From positions 1-15,279 of the forward strand of contig JAEXFF010000006.1 of assembly GCA_023400335.1 (NCBI GenBank): a stretch of DNA of 15,279 nt, in the 5' to 3' direction. Positions 1-8,251 of the stretch are shown piece after piece. Within the stretch, counting starts at the first letter, position 1; each line of letters begins with the position of its first letter. The notes beneath the pieces were generated by a model. The model searched no databases. It was not told the DNA's origin and saw only the letters and a program-made list of their open reading frames with translations. Origin of the DNA: Bacteroidota bacterium. Lineage in GTDB: Bacteria > Bacteroidota > Bacteroidia > Bacteroidales > Marinifilaceae. A program made the position numbers and the translations under genes.

Positions 1-85
1 TCTTCCCATCCCGAACAGAGAAGTTAAGCCCTTTCACGCCGATGGTACTGCCGCACAGGTGGGAGAGTAGGTAGATGCCGAATTT
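1..85 (+). rRNA. rrf: 5S ribosomal RNA, 3' part
   Basis: The first 85 bases carry the conserved 5S rRNA core: CCGAACAGAGAAGTTAAGCC, then GATGGTACTGC and GGGAGAGTAGGT. The 5' end, about 25-30 nt, lies before the window. The 3' end is placed just before the terminator and is approximate. 5S is normally the last gene of a 16S-23S-5S operon, so the window probably starts at the tail of an rRNA operon. Confidence 0.93.
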
Positions 86-91
86 AAGGAG

Positions 92-122
92 CCCTGATAA
101 CGTAAGTTGTCAGGGTTTTTTT
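92..122 (+). terminator. Intrinsic terminator of the rRNA operon
   Basis: A 9-bp stem pairs CCCTGATAA (92-100) with TTGTCAGGG (107-115), with one U-G wobble and a 6-nt loop. Seven T residues follow at once (116-122). It sits directly downstream of the 5S rRNA. Confidence 0.9.
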
Positions 123-201
123 ATACCCTGGAAAAAGTTTTAGAATTTAGTTTAAAATGCTTATTTTAGTACCCTCTAAAATGAACTCTAATAGATAGGA
201 A

Positions 202-1152
202 ATGGCATTATTCGGATTATTCGGAAAAGGTAAGAAAGAAAGCCTTGATAAAGGCCTGGAGAAGACGAAAGAAAGTGTATTTAAGAAATTGGCCCGGGCT
301 GTTGTAGGGAAGTCTAAAGTAGATGATGAGGTATTGGATAATTTGGAAGAAGTGTTGATTTCATCGGATGTGGGAGTAGAAACAACTATTCGGATTATCG
401 GGCGGATTGAAGCCCGGGTACAACGGGAGAAATATATGGGGATTGAGGAATTGAACCGGGTATTGCGGGAGGAGATTGTCGCACTGTTGAAAGAGAATAA
501 TGCGAATGATACTACGTCTTTTCAGTTGCCGGATAACGGAGAACCTTACGTCATTATGGTTGTGGGAGTGAATGGTGTAGGAAAAACAACAACCATCGGA
601 AAATTAGCCAATAAATTTAAAGAAGCAGGAAAAACAGTTATTTTAGGTGCAGCAGATACTTTCCGGGCCGCCGCTGTCGATCAATTGGTAATTTGGGCGG
701 AACGGGTAGGGGTGCCCATTGTAAAGCAAGGAATGGGAGCCGATCCGGCTTCTGTGGCTTATGATACGTTGAGTAAGGCAAAGGCAGAAAAAGCAGATGT
801 CGTAATTATCGATACTGCCGGCCGTTTACATAATAAAATTAATTTGATGAATGAGCTGACGAAAATAAAGAACGTCATGAAAAAAGTGATTCCCAATGCT
901 CCTCATGAAATTTTATTGGTTCTGGACGGCTCTACAGGGCAAAATGCTTATGAGCAGGCAAAACAATTTACGTTAGCAACGGAGGTAAACGCTTTGGCAG
1001 TTACGAAATTGGATGGAACAGCAAAAGGCGGAGTCGTAATAGGTATTTCCGATCAGTTTAAAATTCCGGTAAAGTATATAGGTGTCGGAGAGAAAATGGA
1101 AGATTTACAGGTATTCGACCGGGAAGAATTTGTGGATTCGCTTTTTAATTAA
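202..1152 (+). CDS. ftsY: Signal recognition particle receptor FtsY
   Basis: FtsY is the membrane-associated GTPase that docks the SRP-ribosome complex at the translocon. The 316-aa protein shows the N domain (about residues 15-100) and the G domain. Visible motifs are the P-loop GVNGVGKTTT (about 121-130), DTFRAAA (152-158), DTAGR (204-208) and TKLDGTAKGG (from 268); the C terminus GVGEKMEDLQ..F is typical of FtsY. It lacks the long acidic A domain of E. coli FtsY and has only a short lysine-rich N terminus, which is common outside the Proteobacteria. GAxGGAAATG-like bases precede the ATG but there is no strong Shine-Dalgarno. A weak -7-like TATTTTAG lies at 162-169. FtsY rather than Ffh is clear from the length and the absence of an M domain. 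It stands alone between the rRNA operon and the convergent lactate operon. Confidence 0.97.
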   Translation: MALFGLFGKGKKESLDKGLEKTKESVFKKLARAVVGKSKVDDEVLDNLEEVLISSDVGVETTIRIIGRIEARVQREKYMGIEELNRVLREEIVALLKENNANDTTSFQLPDNGEPYVIMVVGVNGVGKTTTIGKLANKFKEAGKTVILGAADTFRAAAVDQLVIWAERVGVPIVKQGMGADPASVAYDTLSKAKAEKADVVIIDTAGRLHNKINLMNELTKIKNVMKKVIPNAPHEILLVLDGSTGQNAYEQAKQFTLATEVNALAVTKLDGTAKGGVVIGISDQFKIPVKYIGVGEKMEDLQVFDREEFVDSLFN

Positions 1153-1243
1153 GCGTCTTCCTTGCCGTTTTTAGTCAAATGAGGTAGAAAACATAAAACG
1201 GAATCTTATTCTTTAAGTATTTTGGGTTGTCTGAAATAAAAAT

Positions 1244-1284
1244 AATCGCCGGTATACTGATTTTCTTGATGTATACCGGCGATT
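1244..1284 (-). terminator. Terminator of the lactate operon
   Basis: A perfect 14-bp inverted repeat (1244-1257 with 1271-1284) encloses a 13-nt loop. On the minus strand the stem is followed by ATTTTTATTT, which suits termination after lutC. It lies between convergent ftsY and lutC. On the plus strand it has no T-run, so it would be weaker for ftsY, although no other ftsY terminator is visible. Confidence 0.85.
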
Positions 1285-1304
1285 CTCAGATCTGTTGCCG
1301 GAAG

Positions 1305-1883
1305 TCAGCCTAATATAACTGTAACCGCTCTGGCTCCGTGTGCGCCGATGACCAGGGCTTGTTCAATGTCTGCTGTCTTGGACGGCCCGGCGATAAAACA
1401 ACCGTACCCGAAGTCATCGAAATCGGGCCGTGTGTAAGCTTCATGCATGTTATTGACCAATTGGCGACGATCCAATAGAATAACTAAAGCTTCCGGAATA
1501 AAAAACAAGGCTTTGTAGCGGGTTTGCTGCTTCATCCAGATCATCCCGTTTTCCAGCACACCGAATTCTCCCCGAACCACGGCAATGTCCGTTCCGTTCA
1601 ATTCGCGGGGATCTTCCAATAAGTCGGGATTAAAAGTGGCTATACTGATTTCCGGTAAATTGGAGCCGATGCTCCGGGCTTCCGGATATAACCGTTTAAT
1701 CACATCGTTCACGTCTTCCCCTTCTTCAAGTAAAACACAATTGCTACCGACGGCTTTGAGTATCTTTTGAAACTGGCCCAAAGGATCCGGATAGGTTAAC
1801 GGACTAAAAGTCATTTCGGGACGCTCCCGTTTCTCCTTCGCATTAGCCCGTAGTGCAGCTAATATTAAATCTTTACTGGACAT
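1305..1883 (-). CDS. lutC: Lactate utilisation protein LutC (LUD domain)
   Basis: LutC is one of three subunits of the LutABC iron-sulfur complex that oxidises L-lactate to pyruvate. The protein is a single LUD domain (YkgG family) of 192 aa, close to the family's usual length. Typical signatures are GEFGVLENGMIW in the middle and a C-terminal segment VIGAHGARAVTVILG, corresponding to the family's G-x-HGP-type end. I chose the ATG at 1883 (protein start MSSKDLILAALR). A longer frame from a GTG at 1916 would add 11 mostly Lys/Asn residues read from the A-rich lutB tail and looks spurious. With the ATG start, lutC begins 2 nt after the lutB stop, so the two are probably translationally coupled. 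It is the last gene of the operon and is followed by the terminator at 1244-1284. Confidence 0.9.
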   Translation of the reverse strand: MSSKDLILAALRANAKEKRERPEMTFSPLTYPDPLGQFQKILKAVGSNCVLLEEGEDVNDVIKRLYPEARSIGSNLPEISIATFNPDLLEDPRELNGTDIAVVRGEFGVLENGMIWMKQQTRYKALFFIPEALVILLDRRQLVNNMHEAYTRPDFDDFGYGCFIAGPSKTADIEQALVIGAHGARAVTVILG

Positions 1884-1885
1884 CG

Positions 1886-3256
1886 TTATATTTTTTTTAT
1901 TTTTCCTTTTTTCCACATAGCGTTAAAAGTCTCTTTGGTAAATTGCGGCAGTTCCCTCCCTTTACCCCAGGGATCGAAACGATTGTAAAGTACAAAACGG
2001 GGCATACGTTCCGCTATCCTTCCGGCAGCAATGGCATTATAAAAAAGTCCCGGATGATTCATTACCCATTTCATCCCTTTCGTGACAAACCGTTTCATCG
2101 GATCTGCCAGGTGCAGAGGGGCTAAATCCTGCCGCCATTTATAAATCTGTTCAGCCAGATCAATTTTTGCCGGACAGACATTGGAACAGGAATAACACAG
2201 GGAACAGGCCGACACATTACCGGAATATTGCTCAGGGGATTTCAGCATTCCCAGATTGATTCCTATCGGACCGGGAATAAAGTAAGAGTATGAATATCCT
2301 CCGCTACGTCGATATACGGGACAAGTGTTAATGCAAGCCCCGCAGCGGAGACATTTCAACATTCCCCAATGATCTGTATTGGCTAATATATCACTACGCC
2401 CGTTGTCTACAATGATGACATGTATTTCCTGGCCTTCTACTGGTTTTTTGTAATGCGAAGTATAAGTGGTGGAAGGTTGTCCAGTAGCGGAACGGGCCAG
2501 TAAACGGATATAAACTGCTAAGGCCTTGTAATCAGGAATTACTTTTTCGAGTCCCATAACTGCAATGTGTACTTTCGGGAACGACGTTCCCATATCGGCA
2601 TTCCCTTCATTGGTACATACAACGAAAGCGCCCGAAGAAGCAACTGCAAAATTTACGCCCGTCATAGCAATGTCTGCATGCAGAAATTTCTCGCGTAAAG
2701 CGGCCCGGGCCGCATGGGTTAGGTAGGTAGGATCACTGTTTCCTGTTTCCGTATTCAGGTATTCCTCGAAAACTTTCCCTACTTCTTCGCGTTTCACATG
2801 AATGGCCGGAAGAACGATGTGGCTCGGCGGAGTGCCCATTAATTGCATAATTCTTTCTCCCAGATCGGACTCTACGGCATCGATACCCCGGGCTTCCAGA
2901 TAGGGGGTCAGTCCACATTCTTCCGCTAGCATAGACTTGCTTTTTATCAGATTTTTTCCCTTGTGCTGACGGATAATATCGTATACAATCCGGTTGTGTT
3001 CCTCTGCATCTTTTGCCCAATGTATATGGATCCCGTTTGCCGTGGCATTTTTCTCGAACAACTCCAGATAATGGGCCAGGTTCATTACTGTATGCTGTTT
3101 CATATCACTTGCCATCTGGCGGAGTTCTTCCCATTCGGGAACTCCGGATGCCATCTTGTCTCTTTTTTCCCGCACGAAATAAAGCGCCTGGTCATGCCAG
3201 GCCGTTCTCTCACGGTCTGCTATAAATTTCTTTGCTGCTTTAGCATGTGAACTCAT
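1886..3256 (-). CDS. lutB: Lactate utilisation iron-sulfur protein LutB
   Basis: LutB is the large iron-sulfur subunit of the LutABC L-lactate oxidation complex. The 456-aa protein has an N-terminal LUD domain (about residues 60-290). A ferredoxin-like pair of 4Fe-4S sites follows: C302-x2-C305-x2-C308-x3-C312-P and C351-x2-C354-x2-C357-x3-C361-P. The C-terminal tail corresponds to the DUF3390 region of LutB proteins. All eight cluster cysteines are present, so the enzyme looks functional. The start at 3256 is preceded by AGGAT very close to the ATG and lies 46 nt after the lutA stop. The 3' end is very A-rich (MWKKGKIKKI) and runs straight into the lutC start. Confidence 0.95.
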   Translation of the reverse strand: MSSHAKAAKKFIADRERTAWHDQALYFVREKRDKMASGVPEWEELRQMASDMKQHTVMNLAHYLELFEKNATANGIHIHWAKDAEEHNRIVYDIIRQHKGKNLIKSKSMLAEECGLTPYLEARGIDAVESDLGERIMQLMGTPPSHIVLPAIHVKREEVGKVFEEYLNTETGNSDPTYLTHAARAALREKFLHADIAMTGVNFAVASSGAFVVCTNEGNADMGTSFPKVHIAVMGLEKVIPDYKALAVYIRLLARSATGQPSTTYTSHYKKPVEGQEIHVIIVDNGRSDILANTDHWGMLKCLRCGACINTCPVYRRSGGYSYSYFIPGPIGINLGMLKSPEQYSGNVSACSLCYSCSNVCPAKIDLAEQIYKWRQDLAPLHLADPMKRFVTKGMKWVMNHPGLFYNAIAAGRIAERMPRFVLYNRFDPWGKGRELPQFTKETFNAMWKKGKIKKI

Positions 3257-3302
3257 ATCCTGCTTTTATTATGTTAACGAACAGAAAGGCGGACTATTGT
3301 CC

Positions 3303-4037
3303 TTATTCTTTGGAATTCAAAATCTCTATTATATGCATTGTCCGGATCGGTAAATGCTCCCGCCGGATGATCCCTTCCATATGCATCAGACAGGAGCTGT
3401 CGGCACCTGTGATAAATTCGGCACCAGTAGATAGGTGGTCCCGCACTTTATCCTCCCCCATACAGACAGAGGTAGCTGCTTCTTCGACCGCAAACATGCC
3501 GCCGAATCCGCAGCATTCATCTACCCGTTTGGGTTCAAATATTTCCACTCCTTTCACCAGGGAAAGCAAATCCCGAAGAATAGAGAAACGCGGAATGTTT
3601 AACTCGCTAGGGGAAGCCAGGTGTAAAAGCCGTAACCCATGGCAACTGTTGTGAATACTCACTTTATGAGGGAAACAGGCATTTAAACGGTCTACTTTTA
3701 CGATGTTGTGCAAAAATTCGCAGATTTCGTATATACGGCCACTGATACAGGGTTCTTCTTTCGGGAGCAGGCGAGGGTAGTTTTCTTTTACGAAAACGAC
3801 GCAACTGGCTGAAGGTCCTACTACGTAATCGTATTTTGCAAATAGCTCTTCCATTCGTTTTGCCAAACCTGTAGCATCTTTTTCGAAGCCGGCATTCGCC
3901 ATAGGCTGTCCGCAACAAGTTTGGTCCAAAGGATAGTCGACATCCAGCCCTAAAGAAGTGAGCAATTCATAAGAGGCTACGCCTACATTCGGGTAGATTG
4001 CATTGATATAACAAGGAATAAATAATCCGACTTTCAT
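3303..4037 (-). CDS. lutA: Lactate utilisation protein LutA (CCG domain)
   Basis: LutA is the cysteine-rich subunit of the LutABC complex and is related to the heterodisulfide reductase B/GlpC CCG family. The 244-aa protein has two CCG repeats: C9..C41-C42-G-x-P and C175-C176-GFGG, each with further cysteines such as NSCHG and DSSC. These motifs are known to bind an unusual 4Fe-4S cluster in related proteins. Length and ends match LutA (YkgE). It follows the permease gene by 33 nt and precedes lutB by 46 nt on the same strand, consistent with one transcript. Confidence 0.95.
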   Translation of the reverse strand: MKVGLFIPCYINAIYPNVGVASYELLTSLGLDVDYPLDQTCCGQPMANAGFEKDATGLAKRMEELFAKYDYVVGPSASCVVFVKENYPRLLPKEEPCISGRIYEICEFLHNIVKVDRLNACFPHKVSIHNSCHGLRLLHLASPSELNIPRFSILRDLLSLVKGVEIFEPKRVDECCGFGGMFAVEEAATSVCMGEDKVRDHLSTGAEFITGADSSCLMHMEGIIRREHLPIRTMHIIEILNSKE

Positions 4038-4070
4038 CTTTATAGTATTAAAAGTATAATTGCAAATAGC

Positions 4071-5570
4071 TTATATAAAACATAAAACAAGGATTCCGGT
4101 TATAACTACGTATGCTAACGCATAGGGAAGAGCTGCCTTCAAAATATTTCCCTCTTGTCCCTGCTGACCGATGGCTGAGGTCGCAATGGCAATACTTTGA
4201 GGGGAAATAATTTTTCCGCCCGTTGCCCCTGCAGTATTGGCCGCAGCCAACCAGTTCGGATCGACAGATATATGATTGGCCACACCGGCTTGTAATTTAC
4301 CGAAAAGGATATTTGCCGACGTATCGCTTCCCGTAAGGAAAGTCCCTAACGCCCCGATTAAAGGAGCAAATAACGGGTATAGAGCACCTGTCGCTGCGGA
4401 TAGGGCCACAGCCAACTGACTGATCATACCGGAAGTCTCCATAATAGAGGAAAATCCAACCAGGCAAATGACGGTAATTATTGTTTTTTTCAATTGTACC
4501 AATGAGCGCCAAAGCACTGACAGTAATTCGCCGGGCCTTCCCCCCTGAAGCAGTCCTCCCACATAAGAGCCGATAAAAAGCAATACACCTCCCTGAGTCA
4601 GCCACTGTATAGTATAGCGACGGATACTCCCATTGATGGAGAGATCTATCGTAGATACAAGCCAATTTTCCAGGCCTTCACGGACAAAAGGGAACAAAGG
4701 ACTGGTGATTAAAATCAATACCATAATTAAAAGATATACTGTCCAGGATTGCAGTATTTCTTTCTTTGAAAAACGGGAACGGGGCAGTTTCTCTTCGTGT
4801 CTTCCGAGTAATTTTCCCAGTATGATAATCACTATAGTAGCAGCTATACTACCGAGAATTGCGGGCGTTTCGGCACCGATATAACGGGCAGCCAGATATT
4901 GCACTGCTAACGATATTCCACCGACCGACAGACTTAATAGCAGATTTTTGGGAAGTGCCTTTACCCTGGGATCAGCCAGAAAAGTAATGACTAACGGAAT
5001 CAGAACCATCAGTACGGACAATTGTAAAACGACAGCCGTACTCAACGGGATTACCGGTAATCCCGTTTCCTGTGCCAAAACGATTACCGGTACTCCAACG
5101 GCCCCAAAAGCCGTGGGCACACTATTGGCAATCAAACTGACAATTGCGGAAAACATCGGTTTGAAACCCAGACTGATCAGTATCGCTGCCGGAATTGCCA
5201 CCGCGGTACCAAATCCGGCCATCCCTTCCAATAAACCACCAAAACCCCATGTGATTAACAGCACCTGTACGCTTTTGTCCGTCGATAAAGAAGCAAACTG
5301 CTGCTTTAAAACTTCGATCTTTTTTGTGTGTAAGAGCACATTGTAGCTGTAGATGGCCATCAAAATGATAAACAGAATAGGAACCAATGCTTTTATCATT
5401 CCGTACAGAAAGGAATTGAAAGTGTCCGTTACGGAACTTCCGAATGCCAGTATGGCGAGAAGAACCGTAGCTATCAATGTGACAATACTACTTTTGTCCC
5501 CGGAAACCTTCAGGCCACCCATTAGAATAATTAAGATTAAGATCGGAATTGAAGCATAAAATGTTTCCAT
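4071..5570 (-). CDS. lctP: L-lactate permease (LctP family)
   Basis: This is an integral membrane carrier of the lactate permease family (TC 2.A.14), which imports lactate, in family members by proton symport. The 499-aa protein has about 12-13 hydrophobic segments. Family signatures include GFGGLLEGMAGFGTAVAIP (about residues 108-126), a QYLAARYIG-type loop near 225-232, and the C-terminal GALGTFLTGSDTSANILFG followed by AANTAGATGGKIISPQ. It is the first gene of the operon, directly upstream of lutA, so lactate is the expected substrate; glycolate is a known alternative in this family. The ATG at 5570 is followed at once by the first membrane segment, which fits a true start. An inverted repeat about 32 nt upstream may be an operator. 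Confidence 0.93.
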   Translation of the reverse strand: METFYASIPILILIILMGGLKVSGDKSSIVTLIATVLLAILAFGSSVTDTFNSFLYGMIKALVPILFIILMAIYSYNVLLHTKKIEVLKQQFASLSTDKSVQVLLITWGFGGLLEGMAGFGTAVAIPAAILISLGFKPMFSAIVSLIANSVPTAFGAVGVPVIVLAQETGLPVIPLSTAVVLQLSVLMVLIPLVITFLADPRVKALPKNLLLSLSVGGISLAVQYLAARYIGAETPAILGSIAATIVIIILGKLLGRHEEKLPRSRFSKKEILQSWTVYLLIMVLILITSPLFPFVREGLENWLVSTIDLSINGSIRRYTIQWLTQGGVLLFIGSYVGGLLQGGRPGELLSVLWRSLVQLKKTIITVICLVGFSSIMETSGMISQLAVALSAATGALYPLFAPLIGALGTFLTGSDTSANILFGKLQAGVANHISVDPNWLAAANTAGATGGKIISPQSIAIATSAIGQQGQEGNILKAALPYALAYVVITGILVLCFI

Positions 5571-5601
5571 TGTCTAATCGTTTTAAGAGTTACGGTCTAT
5601 G

Positions 5602-5617
5602 TTGTACAGATATACAA
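5602..5617. promoter_or_regulatory. Candidate operator upstream of lctP-lutABC
   Basis: TTGTA and TACAA form an inverted repeat separated by 6 nt, beginning 32 nt upstream of the lctP start. Its TnGT..ACnA flavour resembles sites of GntR/FadR-type regulators, which control lactate operons in other bacteria. No regulator gene is in the window, and no clear TAnnTTTG promoter was found between here and 5720 (nearest is TATTTTCG on the minus strand, 5669-5676). The role is inferred. Confidence 0.3.
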
Positions 5618-6061
5618 TAAACAACTAGTTCTCAACTCAAAAGAAAAATAGCTTACTCAGAAATTTATCGAAAATAATAAAATAATGTTACGTTTTTATT
5701 ATAAATATATTAAAATACCCTAATAAATAAGTAGATGCCGCAGAGATATAAGTATTCATAAATGAGCCTTTTATCCTAAAACGGATTTGTGATTTTATCA
5801 GTTGGGGATTAATAAAACACAGAAATGGATTTATGATAATGAGTCAACCGACTTATTTGATATTTTATAATTTAGAATGTTAGAATTCAGGAATCTATCA
5901 TTTATTCAGATCGGCTACTCAGATAGAGGAAAAAAGGGAGTGAGTGGTCCTAAAAAGCCGGTCCGGCTGCCGGTAGTTTGGGCAAGAGTGGTTCATGAAA
6001 TCAGTGGGGAAATAGAAATATGACTCCTGTATGGAGATTCAGAAAAAATAAGAATTAAGTT

Positions 6062-6069
6062 TATCTTTG
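6062..6069 (+). promoter_or_regulatory. Bacteroidetes-type -7 element before the phosphatase gene
   Basis: TATCTTTG matches TAnnTTTG exactly. No good TTTG -33 box is seen at the expected distance. It predicts a transcript start near 6074-6077, giving a 5' leader of about 60 nt to the preferred ATG at 6136. Confidence 0.5.
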
Positions 6070-6135
6070 TAAGATTTTGGGAAAGGGATGTCCTTAATTT
6101 TTAAGGATGCTGTTGATGATATAATTGTCTTTTAT

Positions 6136-6600
6136 ATGAAAAAAATACTTTTTGTCTGTTTGGGCAATATCTGCAGGTCTCCGGCCGCTGAAGCTGTGAT
6201 GAAGTCGAAATTAAGGAAAGCGGGAAGAGAGGCGGAGTTTTATGTGGATTCGGCTGGTATATACGGCGGACATTCAGGGGCCTGTCCCGATGCCCGGATG
6301 AGAAAACATGCGGCTAAAAGGGGATATGAGCTGGAACACCGGGCCCGGCAATTCTATGCTTCAGCGGATTTCGGTGAATTTGACATAATTATCGGAATGG
6401 ACCGTCAAAATATAGCTGATTTGAAAAAACTGGCGGTGACGGATGAAGAATGGGCTAAAATCCATGCAATGACGGATTTTTGCCGGGAGAATACAGTGTA
6501 TCGGGAAGTACCGGACCCTTATTACGAAGGTCCGGACGGTTTCGAATTGGTATTGGATTTATTAGAGGATGCTGTAGAAGGGTTGATTGAAAAACAATGA
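6136..6600 (+). CDS. Low-molecular-weight protein tyrosine phosphatase
   Basis: A cytosolic phosphatase that removes phosphate from tyrosine. In bacteria such enzymes often act on tyrosine kinases of polysaccharide export, but general roles are also known. From the ATG at 6136 the protein is 154 aa, the usual length. The P-loop C8-LGNIC-R14-S15 follows the first strand KKILFV directly, and the general acid lies in D127-P-Y-Y near the C terminus. All catalytic residues are present. The frame is open back to an ATG at 6088, adding 16 residues, but family members begin right before the first strand, so 6136 is preferred. The -7 element at 6062 would transcribe both starts. The stop lies 4 nt from that of the convergent helicase gene. 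Confidence 0.93.
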   Translation: MKKILFVCLGNICRSPAAEAVMKSKLRKAGREAEFYVDSAGIYGGHSGACPDARMRKHAAKRGYELEHRARQFYASADFGEFDIIIGMDRQNIADLKKLAVTDEEWAKIHAMTDFCRENTVYREVPDPYYEGPDGFELVLDLLEDAVEGLIEKQ

Positions 6601-6604
6601 CAGA

Positions 6605-7849
6605 CTAATCCGTTTTGGAGGGCTTGGAAAGACGGTGTTTTTTCCCATAGTTTTTCCCTCTGTTGTTCCGGTATCCGTTTTTCCGGACGAAAGCTTGCGG
6701 ATTGTAAATAGGTGCTTCTCCTAAAGCCGGAGGGAGGGGAATTTTATAAATTTCCTTTTCCAGAAACTTTTCAATCCGGTAAAATTTGCCCTGTTCTTTT
6801 TCCGATACAAAAGTGATTGCCAGTCCTTCTGCATTGGCCCGGGCGGTCCGGCCAATACGATGGATGTAATCTTCCGGATCGTGCGGAACATCGTAATTCA
6901 ATACCATACCGATATCTTCGATGTCAATACCTCTGGCGACAATATCAGTTGCAACCAACACCTTGATCTTATTATTTTTAAAATCGAGCATTACTTTTTC
7001 CCGTTCTGCCTGTTCCAGATCCGAGTGCATGGCAGCTACGTTGAATTTCATCCGTTTCAGGATATGGGCCAGTTCCTTGACTTTTTGTTTGGAAGAAGAA
7101 AAAATGATGCTCTTCGATTTTACCGGTTTCCCGAATAGCTCCCGGATAAGTTCCATTTTTTGTGCTTCCGTACAAATATAAGCTGCCTGCGTAATGGCTT
7201 CGTTTGGTTTGGAAACGGCAATTTTCACTTCTACCGGATCGTGAAGAATGGTTTTGGCCAATTGTTGTATTTTGGGAGGCATGGTGGCCGAAAACATAAT
7301 TGTCTGCCGTTTTTGCGGCAATTTTTTGACAATTTTCATGATATCATCCGAGAATCCCATATCCAACATCCGGTCGGCTTCATCCAGAATAAAGTACTTG
7401 ACATGGGAAAGATCGATATTATACATATCCAGATGAGTGATAAGCCGTCCGGGAGTGGCAATGATGACATCTACCCCTGACTGCAGGCCTTGTTTTTGCT
7501 GGTCCCAGATTGCTCCGTCCCCGCCTCCGTAGATAGCTAAAGTCGATACCGGAACAAAATAAGAAAATCCTTCAAATTGCATATCAATTTGTTGGGCTAA
7601 CTCCCGTGTAGGCGCCATGATAATCGCATTGATATAGTCGTCCGGATGTTTTGTCTTTATCAACTGGTTTAAAACCGGTAAAATATAGGCCGCCGTTTTA
7701 CCGGTTCCGGTTTGTGCACAACCGATAATATCTTTTCCTTCTAAAATTACAGGAATTGTTTTTTCCTGTACAGGTGTTGTTTCCTGAAAGTTCATCGCTT
7801 CTAATCCCTGCAATACAGGTCCTTCCAGCTTCATTTCATCAAATCTCAT
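6605..7849 (-). CDS. DEAD-box RNA helicase, RhlE-like
   Basis: An ATP-dependent RNA helicase of the type used in ribosome assembly, mRNA turnover and cold adaptation. The 414-aa protein carries the standard set in order: an N-terminal Q motif (MNFQETTPVQEKTIP), Walker A AQTGTGKT, PTRELAQQ, TPGRL, the DEAD box (LDEADRMLDMGF), SAT, then VATDIVARGIDI and HRIGRTAR in the second RecA domain. The tail after about residue 385 is short and basic (KNGYRNNRGKNYGKKHR), as in RhlE-type proteins, and lacks the DbpA or CsdA RNA-binding domains. The start MRFDEMKLEGP sits just ahead of the Q motif, so it is likely right. A -7-like TATCTTCG lies on the minus strand at 7871-7878, about 25 nt upstream. It is convergent with the phosphatase gene, with no visible terminator in the 4-nt gap. 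Confidence 0.95.
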   Translation of the reverse strand: MRFDEMKLEGPVLQGLEAMNFQETTPVQEKTIPVILEGKDIIGCAQTGTGKTAAYILPVLNQLIKTKHPDDYINAIIMAPTRELAQQIDMQFEGFSYFVPVSTLAIYGGGDGAIWDQQKQGLQSGVDVIIATPGRLITHLDMYNIDLSHVKYFILDEADRMLDMGFSDDIMKIVKKLPQKRQTIMFSATMPPKIQQLAKTILHDPVEVKIAVSKPNEAITQAAYICTEAQKMELIRELFGKPVKSKSIIFSSSKQKVKELAHILKRMKFNVAAMHSDLEQAEREKVMLDFKNNKIKVLVATDIVARGIDIEDIGMVLNYDVPHDPEDYIHRIGRTARANAEGLAITFVSEKEQGKFYRIEKFLEKEIYKIPLPPALGEAPIYNPQAFVRKNGYRNNRGKNYGKKHRLSKPSKTD

Positions 7850-8251
7850 CTCTTCTTTCGTTTTATGCTACGAAGATAAGCATTTTTTAGTAAAGTTGCC
7901 GTTTCCCTGATTTTGACTTTTTCATAAGTTTAATTTTTCAACTTTTTGATTATTCTTTGTTTTTACATTAGGGATGCAATAGATCGGAAAATAATAGACC
8001 GTATCGTCATTCAGGCTTTTGTTCTTACAGAAAAGAAACGGAAGGAGTGATTGTTGCGGAATGTTTTTCCGCCAAATTCCGGCTGCCTGATTGTTGAAGC
8101 TTTAAAGCCTGCCCTTGTATATTTGTCAGGGAACGGAGGCGCTGTCGTTGTAAAGTACCTGTTTCTTAATCCTTTAATTCCATTTTAAAATCTTATTTTT
8201 CTTCCTCTAACATTGCAACTCTTTTTGTACCTTTGTACAAAATAAAATGGT
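7850..8251. other. Divergent intergenic region without a gene
   Basis: About 400 bp lie between the divergent helicase gene and the DUF5063 gene. No convincing coding frame is seen. A 6-bp hairpin GCGGAA/TTCCGC with a 5-nt loop lies at 8056-8072. TATATTTG at 8118-8125 matches the -7 consensus, with TTGA 20 nt upstream (8094-8097), so a second, more distal promoter or a small RNA is possible but unsupported. The proximal promoter is listed separately. Confidence 0.45.
8223..8242 (+). promoter_or_regulatory. Promoter -7 element inside a perfect inverted repeat
   Basis: TTTTGTAC-CTTT-GTACAAAA is a perfect 8+8 inverted repeat with a 4-nt centre. It contains TACCTTTG (8228-8235), an exact TAnnTTTG. 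The start of transcription would fall near 8240, about 12 nt before the ATG at 8252, so the transcript would have almost no leader. A protein bound to the palindrome would block the promoter. Confidence 0.55.

Larger units (their letters stand above)
5571..6087. other. Long AT-rich intergenic region
   Basis: This spacer of about 520 bp separates the divergent lctP and phosphatase genes. I see no credible coding frame. It holds the candidate lct operator (5602-5617), the palindrome AACTAGTT (5623-5630), a compact GC inverted repeat AGCCGG-T-CCGGCT (5956-5968) with no T-run, and the phosphatase promoter candidate near 6062. The middle (5680-5900) is very AT-rich and otherwise featureless to me. 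Confidence 0.5.

Noticed and set aside
1884..1916. Upstream GTG start for lutC
   Set aside because: It would add only Lys/Asn-rich residues from the A-rich lutB tail, while the ATG at 1883 gives the normal LutC N terminus.
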